Assembly (NCBI GenBank): GCA_951213105.1
Contig: OX578142.1
Coordinates: forward strand, 123,953,731 to 124,017,730
Origin: Amaurobius ferox
Lineage: Eukaryota > Arthropoda > Arachnida > Araneae > Amaurobiidae
Direction: 5' to 3'
Length of the DNA stretch: 64,000 nt
Positions within the stretch are counted from its first letter, which is position 1. Each line of letters begins with the position of its first letter. The translations under genes were made by a program, and so were the position numbers. Positions 56,352-64,000 of this stretch are shown piece after piece. The notes beneath the pieces were generated by a model, which was not told the origin of the DNA, searched no databases, and worked only from the letters and a program-made list of their open reading frames with translations.

Positions 56352-57182
56352 AGCAAATAAAAATACAAACCCCATCGACAAGCATGCGAATCCATTGCTT
56401 CTGTTACTGCAAGACTACATTGTTAAATGCTTATTGTATGTTGTCCGACAATAGATTGGAAAAAACAAGACTGTATTTGAACGAAATGGGACAGGAGATA
56501 TTTTCATGTATTATTTAATCACGAAATATTAGCAAAGTATACGAGAGGAAAAAGTTTAAAAAATCTAATGGAGCATACAATCACAGATTAATACAAGTTG
56601 ATAATACATACAATATTATGGTTTGCACTTAGAATATATTATTACAATTTAAAATATAAATCCAATTGAAGCATTCATAAAAAAATACAAAATTGTACTT
56701 TATATAACTGATAAATTCATGTAAAATTCTTACCATCAGGTCTGAAAACATTCGCTGCTCAAGAATGAACGACATGTTCAAATGAGTGGAGTTGAGTGCA
56801 TGATTGTAGTACGAGAAGATAAAACCATGGGGTTGACAACAGTTGAAGAAATGTGAGTTCGTAGTGCGTGCACGTGTTCACAATCACTCTTGATAGTGAA
56901 GGAACTTATACTACTGCTTACAAGTGCTTGAGGAAAACTGTACACAGTGTTCAGTATTTTTTTAAACATGTTGAAACTGAATACTAGCCAGACGTTTAAT
57001 TCATAACGTAAAGTTGAATATTTAATTTTTGATAACAGAACTGGGAAGAATATTGGCCACCTTATAGCTAACTGATAAATAAGGAGATAAAAGTATAAAA
57101 TTCCTTGGGAAAACCTCTTGCCGTTGAAGGCTAGAAACCGAATTCGTCTTGTTGAATTTATGCTCAAGTAATTCTATCGTTT
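56130..57182. other. AT-rich DNA with short (TA)n
   Basis: (TA)n at 56319-56345. The 129-codon minus frame (56778-57167) has no recognised domain. The region just upstream of the GIY-YIG relic may be decayed element sequence. Confidence 0.45.
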
Positions 57183-57596
57183 TATACATCGTTCAATATT
57201 CTTTCCGGTTTCAATTTTAGGTGTGTATTCAAACCACTTAACAAAATTAATTTCTCTTTTTTTAAAAATCATATCCCTGTCTTAAAGAGTTGGGGTGTTT
57301 ACCATATTCCTTGTGAATGTGATCCTGATTATGTTGGTCAAAGTAAAAGAGTTCTTAAATTTCGTATTCAGGAACACATGAGCCCTGCTTCTAAACAATA
57401 AGTTTTTTAAATGGCAATTGCTGAACATTCTTGGGGTTCTAATCATGATTTTATTTTTTCCAAAGCTGAGATCGTTTCTACTCTTAATTTTATTTTTGAA
57501 ATGTACTTACTTGAAAGTTTCTGCGTTGTTTCTTCTTTACAATTCCTTATTAATAATTGTCCCTTCTTCTCTTCTGCTTGGAAATCCCTGGTTTAA
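57183..57596 (+). pseudogene. GIY-YIG endonuclease relic of a Penelope-like element
   Basis: One frame reads from about 57183 to the stop at 57594-57596, interrupted by two in-frame stops at about 57400 and 57409. It shows FKNHIPVLKSWGVYHIPCEC (the GIY strand as GVY), DPDYVGQSKRVLKFRIQEH (YIG as YVG, then the R-x3-H region), AIAEHSWGSNHDFIF, and the typical tail LLESFCVVSSLQFLINN...FFSSAWKSLV. This is the C-terminal nuclease half of Penelope-type retroelements, which nicks target DNA for insertion. The RT half is not recognisable upstream. It is unlikely to be the missing part of the RT element at 52 kb, whose own C-terminus is seen to end without it. Confidence 0.8.
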
Positions 57597-57763
57597 TTTT
57601 TCGATTTCATTTGCTTCCTTCTTATTTTGGTTATATCCTTTTCTTGGTTTTTTTTTTAATTTAATTAGGATTTTATGGACCATTGATTTTAATTGTTTGT
57701 TGGACTTCACATTCCTCTTTACACATTACGTCCTAACTTTTGTTCTTTCCTCCTTTCTTGATC

Positions 57764-58070
57764 TCGGCCCAGACTGTCAGACCTACCCGAAAATGTAAAG
57801 AATTTGTTTAGACAGCCGGGGCCGTGCCACCCAATTTAGACCGGAACCCAGTGACTGTGGCAGCTACAGGGAACATAACCTCCTCCCCCTGCCATCAACC
57901 TCTCAGAAGGATTTTCTGACCCACAGATTTAACTCGGTAGTACGGTCCCTGCGGATGCCTCCTCCACTGGCTTCCGGTTCTAAACTGGATGGCACTTTTC
58001 AGCCATCCAAACAGATACATTCCACCTTCGGGTAGGTCGGTCGATCTGGGTCGAAGAAGAAGAAACAAAA
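57764..58070 (+). mobile_element. Small element with imperfect terminal inverted repeats
   Basis: The left end (CGGCCCAGACTGTCAGACCT, then ACCCGAA) is inverted relative to the right end (TTCGGGTAGGTCGGTCGATC, then TGGGTCGAAGAAGAAG). About 300 bp and GC-rich for this window, it lies shortly after the GIY-YIG relic. The end motif is the one scattered at 22945, 38311 and 56088, so those may be termini of the same family. A 3' untranslated part of the Penelope relic is an alternative reading. Confidence 0.55.
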
Positions 58071-58079
58071 GAGTTAAAT

Positions 58080-58330
58080 TAACGCGAATGACGCCAAATT
58101 GATAAAGTTTAAAATCAAAACGTAAGTAATTAGGACTAGGATTTAAAATTTTATGAATGGATTGAAATTCAAGCTAATCATTAAACTGTATAAAATATGA
58201 AGTTTGTCTGTATGTTCGTCTGTTCCACTTGGGGACAAATTTGACGACTTTGGCTACTTTTGAAAACTGTCAAAAAAATTAACAAAACCCCACAAATCGA
58301 CAGAAATGCCAAAAATTCGAAACATCATAT
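58080..58330 (+). repeat. Family D-like fragment
   Basis: GACGCCAAATTGATAAAG, GTCTGTTCCACTTGGGGACA and AAATTTGACGACTTT resemble the family D units at 2090-2400 and 17340-17400, with much divergence. Confidence 0.45.
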
Positions 58331-58968
58331 GATATTCATAAACTTCATAAGCCTCAAAGAAATAAAAAAGAAATGATATCTTTCAAAAAACACCCGAAAT
58401 GTAAAAAAAGGGGGTAAGGGTAAAATGTTCTATACATCCTCATATGCACGTCGTACAGACACATCTGACAAAATAAATAAACAGAAAAATAATTGTTTAA
58501 ACTACATTTAATTCTAGACTACATCAAAGTTCAAAACAAATGCTATTTGTGCTGTGGAAAATGTGAAGTTGTATTATCTTTCTTATTTTTTACCTATATT
58601 AATTAAAAAGTTAGTTAGACAACTTCCATCTATATAAATAATGCTTTTCTTGTAATGTTTGTATGGTAACAAAAAAGAAAAAGAAATTTAAAGTTATACT
58701 TTTTGATTAATTATCATTAATCTATCATATCTTAACATGGCCGTAAATTACTCGTATAGTGGAACTCATTATTGAAGTAGTACATCGCTTTGTTGTGCCG
58801 CTATATAAAACCCTCCAATTATTTATCTTTGCGTGAGTTCTGTAAAGGAATATTACTAGAATAATATTAAATCGATTACTCCATTTAAACTTTACCAATA
58901 AAACATTTATTAACAGCATAAATACTTATTACACTTATTAACACATTACACAATTAATTATTAGTTTT
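58331..58968. other. AT-rich DNA left of the LTR
   Basis: If the LTR is a 3' LTR, this should be internal retroelement sequence, but no protein motif can be read in it. Confidence 0.4.
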
Positions 58969-58980
58969 GGCGGGGGAACA
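58969..58980 (+). other. Probable polypurine tract
   Basis: GGCGGGGGAACA immediately before the TGTGGGACC start of the LTR, the place where plus-strand priming occurs in LTR retroelements. Confidence 0.5.
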
Positions 58981-59640
58981 TGTGGGACCACCTAACTGGC
59001 CTAATATATTTGTTTAGACCTAGATATCTTTTTGAGGAACACATACCTTCAAGTTTGTCTTGCATTTTGTCACCATCAGGTACTTCGCCGATCATATTAC
59101 CGGAATAGACTCGAAGTACTTATTCACTGACCCGTAATATCGACGATCACTTTGTACTCATGGCGTGCACACGCGCACATCAACAAGTCATCATGTCGCA
59201 TAAGTATCTCTCTAGTCTCTGCACAAGTCATTAAGTCATAATTGTAATGTCGAACTCGAACTGCTGTTCCACAAGTCGTTATTTAAGTCATCGTCTCGAA
59301 GTTATCTGTATAAGTCTGCTCCTAGTGTCCATCTTTGGTCACAGGCTGTGGCTCCCTTTTTCCCTCTGGGGTGTCACTCCCCCTTTGCTTTCATTTACAG
59401 CATGCAGTGTGACGTAACAAGCACTTTCTTCATTGGTTAATCATTGAACCAATGTCGCTACTTGGCATCCTCGTAAGGGCCCTAAAGGCCCCCTCTGTCT
59501 TGACGCTCCTAAATTTATGGTTTGCTGTAAACCTCGGCGCCATCCAGACTACAAGTATTGTTCTAAGTTTCGAACACAATAAATAACTGGAATAAAACTG
59601 TCTCACCAAAACACATGTGAGATCTATTTCTGGTCTCACA
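58981..59640 (+). mobile_element. Long terminal repeat (660 bp), probably a 3' LTR
   Basis: Begins TGTGGGACC and ends GGTCTCACA, matched inverted termini with the standard TG...CA. AATAAATAACTGGAATAAAA at about 59579-59597 gives poly(A) signals close to the 3' end. Base composition is higher in GC than the flanks. A purine tract precedes it. Only one LTR is in the window and no matching target duplication was found, so it is either a truncated 3' end or an altered solo LTR. Confidence 0.7.
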
Positions 59641-59965
59641 GTTTGATTTCCCCATGGCTCAGTCTCATCTACTAAGTGAACTAAAATACTGAGTCTGAGA
59701 ATAAAAAAGCCAAAGTACTCAGTATTTCCACATTGTGCTGTGGATATTTAAAGTAAAGGATCAGTGCTTCGGCTACATCTAAAAACTAAAACAGTTGTTC
59801 TAGTCATATGTGGATATTCAAACGGAAGATTAAATGTTTCAGACTACATCAAAGTTTAAAATAGATATGCATGTTCACTGCTCCAAAACAAACTATTTAA
59901 AGATGTCTGTACTATTCATCTGTGCTGCAGGTAATGTGATCAAAATCATTCACTATTTACCTTTA
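59641..59965. other. AT-rich DNA right of the LTR
   Basis: Shares AGACTACATCAAAGTT with 58513, left of the LTR. Otherwise nothing recognised. Confidence 0.4.
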
Positions 59966-60200
59966 CTTTTCCTACAATACATGGTGATGTATAGGGAAAC
60001 CATTAGAATGGAGTCGAAAATTAAAAATTGATGGTTCGGCACCCTAGAACACAAATGCACCATTTCCAGCATAACGCCTGTATGTGTGTTTGTCTATGCA
60101 ATGTATTCATCCACTCAAGCTACAAAACGATACGACATTTCACAAAATTTTGTTAGGTAAAGCACTTACAGGTTATCCTGGTGCATTTATTCTTCTGCTT
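59966..60200 (+). mobile_element. Family B element, 5' fragment
   Basis: ACTTTTCCTACAATACATGG then TGATGTATAGGGAAACCATT, AACGCCTGTATGTGTGTTTG and TTTCACAAAATTTTGTTAGG, matching the first third of family B. The 3' part is missing. Confidence 0.65.
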
Positions 60201-60695
60201 ATTTTTTATCAGGTTTGCCTGTGAGACGTGCATACCAGGGCGTAATCGAAACTAAAACATTTTGCTCTCGCCCCCTTTTTTCATATCTCAGATTTTTTTA
60301 AAATAGGACCTATGGAAGTTCCTATGACAAAAAGATTTCAAGATTTCAATCACAAAGGGATCTTTATGAAGTTATGGCTATATTACTGTAACTTTTGAAG
60401 AATTGCATTCCAAATTTTCGTAATATAAAATTACAGAAAAGGAGAATGTCTTATTTTTAAACAAACTTCACATTCATTTAAATATAAGAATTTGAAACAA
60501 TATGCAGATCCTATCCAACTCATAAATGGTATTGAGATAAGAACATATTTAATCCTTGGTTACTATTATTTTATTTGCTTTATTTTGATTTATAATATGT
60601 TTCGAATGTTTATTTGTACTTTAATAAAACTTTTTTTCTATTCCATTATTTTTATCCGATTCTATCTAAAAATAAATAAATAAATAAATAAATTT

Positions 60696-60736
<41 letters not shown>

Positions 60737-61313
60737 CTTTCGATCTTGATCTGATTCTTTCTTCTTGTTATCAGAAGAATAAACCTTGATTAGTTTCTTA
60801 AATCAGGTCTAGTCGAATTTTCATTGAAATCAGGAAATATTCTACAACCAAACTTACAAAATACAAAAAAGGTAGCTTAAACTTCTTCACTGGTGTTAAA
60901 AATTATAATAGAGTTCCCACATCACTAAAAGTATATATTATTTTTAGAAAAAGGAAAATGAATTGTTAATTGCTTATTCATTCATTGAAATACATTTAAA
61001 CCCTTGATACATTTTAGTGAATTTATTCATTCATGCAAACTTATTGAAAATTGTAGTGAAGACATAAATATTTAGATTCCAATGACATACTTCAGATTTC
61101 TATTTTTCACCCCAGAAGGTTTTTCTTTATATTTTTGCGAATTTTATGTTTTTAGAAATATGAAAAGCATTAATTTGATTTCTAAAGTAGGCTCTATTTA
61201 TTGTCATAGAATTATCAATTTTGTGCTGCCTGAAATGTGGGAAGACTAATGCTTAAATGGTATAAACTCAACCTACTTAATCATGTGGATCTGCAAAGCA
61301 CAAAATCCGTACA
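60201..61313. other. Unrecognised AT-rich DNA
   Basis: Contains (AAAT)n at 60669-60692 and (TA)n at 60699-60732. No gene recognised. Confidence 0.45.
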
Positions 61314-61441
61314 TACGACTCTGCATATTATAATATTCATACTTACTTCGACTTTGCATATTATACTTCGACTTTGCATATTATACTTCGACTTTGCATA
61401 TTATAATATTTGTCCTATACGACTTTGCATATTATAATATT
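61314..61441 (+). repeat. Tandem repeat of CGACTTTGCATATTATA
   Basis: Five to six steps of about 21-33 bp built on CGACTTTGCATATTATA(ATATT). Confidence 0.9.
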
Positions 61442-61469
61442 GTAAGATCCACATACACTATAAGTGATA

Positions 61470-61560
61470 AGAATTTCGACCTGGCAGATTAATGGGTATA
61501 GTGTAGCTGATCAGTTCAAAGATCGTTAGTTCAAATCGAGGTTTGGACATGAATTTTTTG
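61470..61560 (+). repeat. Possible tRNA-like SINE head
   Basis: CTGGCAGATTAATGGGTATA is A-box-like and TTAGTTCAAATCGAGGT is B-box-like at a tRNA-like distance. Weak and degenerate. Confidence 0.3.
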
Positions 61561-61873
61561 CAATATTCTTTTATTCCCGGTTCCTTCTAAACAAAAAAAT
61601 TCCAAAGCAAAATTTACTTCCATAGGTAATTTCTAGAGATATATGTTCAGAATGTGGGAAGATGAAATTCTGGGGTGATTCTTTGCGGTGTCTGGGGATC
61701 TGGAAAATTTTCAGAACCTGAAAAATTTAGGGACGTTTTTCTAACTAGAAAAGTCTGAGACAAGTTGGGGAGATTTAAATTTGGAAAAACAGGGAAACTT
61801 AAAATATATAATTTTCAAAATTTTGGGCAGAAATATTACGCTATTGTAAATTTTCATTTGTAGTGCTTTCCAG

Positions 61874-62690
61874 AGTCCACTTCGATGATAAGAGCTTGCA
61901 ATTTCGTCCCAGTAACTCAACGGTAGAGCGTCGGCTGGCCAGTTCGGAGATCCGGGGTTCGATCCCTGATTGGGGCAGCAAGACTCTTTACAATGGCGCC
62001 CAAGCAAATCAACCCTGCAGTTTAGTACAGTGATATCGGAGGTCTGAAAGTGACCCCAGTACCACTAGTACGGATTTAGTGGACTCTGAAATATTGAGCG
62101 CCGATTTCAAACTGAGAGGATAATAACCACACAGGATACTAATCTGGGTAAAAATAGTAGTACCAGAAGGCTAGTCAGATTATCAGTAGCCCGCCAACCT
62201 AACATTAGAGTGTGGAGAATGCAGAGTTAACTTCGACGATAAGAGCTTGCAATTTCGTCCCAATACCTCAACGGTAGAGCGTCGGCTGACCAATTTGGAG
62301 ATCCAGGGTTCGATCCCCGATAGGGGCAGCAAGACTCTTTACAATGGCGCCCAAACAAATCAACACTGTAGTTTAGTGCAATGATATCGGAGGTCTGAAA
62401 GTGACCCCAGTACCACTAGTACGGATTTAGTGGACTCTGAAATATTGCGCGCCGATTTCAAATTGAGAGGATAATAACCACGCAGGATTCTAACCTGGGT
62501 AAAAATAGTAGTAACAGAAGGCTAGTCAGATTATCAGTAGCCCGCCAATCTAACATTAGTGGGTGGAGAATGCGGAGTCCACTTCGACGATAAGAGCTTG
62601 CAATTTCGTCCTAGTAGCTCAACTGTAGGCAATCGACTGGCCAGGGTTCAATTTCCTGTTGGAGCAGCAAGGTTTTTTACAGCTTGTTAG
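61874..62690 (+). repeat. 351-bp tandem array with tRNA-like heads (2.3 units)
   Basis: AGAGCTTGCAATTTCGTCC at 61891, 62242 and 62593, exactly 351 apart. Each unit starts with a tRNA-like sequence. The first two continue through shared blocks (CAAGACTCTTTACAATGGCG, GTGACCCCAGTACCACTAGT, GATTATCAGTAGCCCGCCAA); the third is cut off after about 95 bases. Units 1 and 2 are closely similar. It is probably a tRNA-derived SINE or satellite multiplied in tandem. Confidence 0.85.
61906..61976 (+). repeat. tRNA-like sequence in array unit 1
   Basis: 71 bases. GTCCCA pairs with TTGGGGC at the ends, D-arm ACTCAACGGTAGAGC (A box), T-arm CCGGGGTTCGATCCCTG (B box). The anticodon stem is poor and the loop lacks the normal U33 (TGGCCAG), so it is a pol III promoter-bearing relic rather than a working tRNA. 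Copies at about 62257-62327 and 62608-62660 are more decayed. Confidence 0.6.
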
Positions 62691-63200
62691 TAAAAGCATT
62701 GACGAGAGGTTTTCTTAAAACACATATGTCTTTGGAAAAACTGTAGTGTCGTATTTTTTGTCAAATTTTTTATTGTGCCAATTTTTCTTTTATAAACACG
62801 AAAAAAAAAATATAAGAAATGCTTAAAACTCTACATTTTTCTTAGGGTCTTTTATACCTTTTCTGTTATTAAATTAAATTGAAGAACCCAGACCGTGCGA
62901 CTCACCTTATAGGTTTTGAGTAACTTAGTTGCACAGCCGGGAAAGGATACCTCCAGCATTCAGGCGGCAGAAGAAGAAAAGTTGAAAAAACAGTTGAAGA
63001 AAATATTGACTTTTATACAAACAGTTTGGCATAGCATCTAAAACTTGACAGATACGTCCATAGTCATAAATGGGCAGTGAGTTAACGCGAATTTTGAAAA
63101 TAGATCATTAAAAAATGAAGGTTAAAAGAAATTGAAAGCACATGAAAAGCAAAAGCAAAATTTGAAATAAAACTTTTGATAATAGACAAGCAGAAGAAAA
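62691..63200. other. AT-rich DNA with a dispersed-motif fragment
   Basis: GAACCCAGACCGTGCGACTC at 62885 resembles the inverted GGTCGGACGGTCTGGG motif, and GCAGAAGAAGAAAAG lies about 80 bases further on. Possibly a diverged copy of the element at 57764. Confidence 0.4.
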
Positions 63201-63271
63201 TCTTGATTATGATTAATTCATGATTATGATTAATTCTTTATTATGATTAATTCTTTATTATGATTAATTAG
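63201..63271 (+). repeat. Short tandem repeat of ATTATGATTAATTC
   Basis: Four steps of about 17 bases. Confidence 0.9.
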
Positions 63272-63955
63272 AGAGCCAGAGATACTTAAAAGTCCTTAAT
63301 TTAAATTTATGCTTTAAAGGAACCTTAACACATTGCCTAATTTTTACTATAAGTGTTTACATACTCCTTTAAATTTTGAATCTCTTTTGGAGAAAATTTA
63401 GTTTAATAGTTACAAGGAGAAACAACTTCAGTCAATTCCAATAATTTGATAGTACCTGATATTACTTTCATTCTGCTTTTAAATGGATTACGTTAGTTTG
63501 GTAATTTACCTTTTTACATACCAATTTTGGCGTTGTTGAATAGATTTACTGTAGATTGTGTATGAAATTTTTCTCTAATTTCAGATTTGATTGGCAATCC
63601 TAAGTAACTTCTGTTTTTAAAATGCCCTTATTTTTCCCAAAAAGTATTTAAAGAATGCTTAATTTTTCTTAATGAGTCAGAGCTCCGTAAGGACTTAGTT
63701 ATTAGAATGTGAGCAAACCTGCCATAGGTGAATTCAAAATTTCCTTGCATAGGAAACATACATAATAATTATTCAAATTTATAATACTTAAGTTTAGTTA
63801 TAGAAATAATGTTAGAAGTTATTAAACAGATAAATGAAATGAAGCCTCAGCTTTACAATTACACAGTGGAACTCATTTCTTACAAATTCGAAGTTGCTAA
63901 ATGGAAAATTTGTTTCAAATGTTAATATGTCATTTTACAATGGGTTATGAAAGTT
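63272..63955. other. AT-rich DNA, nothing recognised
   Basis: No gene, RNA or repeat family seen. Confidence 0.45.
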
Positions 63956-63956
63956 T

Positions 63957-64000
<44 letters not shown>
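63956..64000. repeat. (TA)n microsatellite at window end
   Basis: TA tract with one TATG interruption, running off the window. Confidence 0.95.

Noticed and set aside
56778..57167. 129-codon minus-strand gene
   Set aside because: No recognisable motif and AT-driven composition, with no supporting context.
52740..57596. RT element and GIY-YIG relic as one Penelope element
   Set aside because: The RT C-terminus and its 3' repeat end by about 53309, and over 3.8 kb of unrelated sequence follows.
61906..61976. Functional tRNA gene
   Set aside because: The anticodon stem is mispaired, U33 is absent and the sequence is part of a 351-bp tandem unit; called tRNA-like instead.

Overview
The window is AT-rich, gene-poor eukaryotic DNA dominated by mobile-element remnants. 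It contains long (TA)n tracts, tRNA-derived SINE sequence, a Penelope-like GIY-YIG relic, an LTR with a polypurine tract, and several dispersed families carrying GTCTGTCTGT-type stretches. No bacterial gene organisation, rRNA, CRISPR array or convincing functional tRNA is visible. The style suggests an arthropod genome, perhaps a chelicerate such as a spider, but the sequence alone does not prove the taxon.

The centrepiece is a 12.1 kb, almost perfect palindrome (5016-17141). Two arms of about 6.04 kb (5016-11054 and 11106-17141) surround a 51-bp spacer with its axis near 11080. Each arm holds one intact gene of 371 codons from its first ATG (9242-10357 on minus, 11803-12918 on plus). The two genes are transcribed away from the axis and differ by a single amino acid. 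The product has a recognisable PC4/p15 (Sub1-type) ssDNA-binding domain, probably a second degenerate one, and a C-x2-C-x9-H-x-C cluster. Four TGACGTCA sites lie symmetrically around the axis, which suggests a shared bidirectional promoter. Both outer ends carry a GC-rich terminal hairpin (14-bp perfect stem plus inner stems). The palindrome interrupts an older repeat (family D) and is bracketed by a long direct repeat of about 98/118 bp that looks like a target duplication. It could be a foldback-type transposon or the head-to-head dimer of a hairpin-ended replicon. No transposase, helicase or capsid gene is visible.

Left of the palindrome (1-5015): a (TA)n tract, two copies of family E (Helitron-like TC start), family D minisatellite-like repeats, and a full family C copy. 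Right of it (17174-33130): the rest of the interrupted D copy, a SINE with a 12-bp target duplication, three (TA)n tracts, a nest of family B elements (ends CTTTCCCTGCAA/TTGCAGGGAAAG) inserted within a split family C copy, a minus-strand E copy and another C copy. From 33 to 51 kb most sequence is unrecognised, with short tandem arrays (38.4, 47.9 and 49.0 kb) and a minus-strand C copy (44.5-45.6 kb).

From 51 kb on: a reverse-transcriptase element with inverted terminal repeats (51041-53309), a decayed coding-like region (about 55.2-55.8 kb), the Penelope-type GIY-YIG relic (57.2-57.6 kb), a small inverted-repeat element (57.76-58.07 kb), a polypurine tract plus LTR (58969-59640), and a 351-bp tandem array carrying tRNA-like sequence (61.87-62.69 kb). 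The only intact protein genes I support are the two PC4-like copies. The RT frame is long and keeps its catalytic residues but is broken at both ends.
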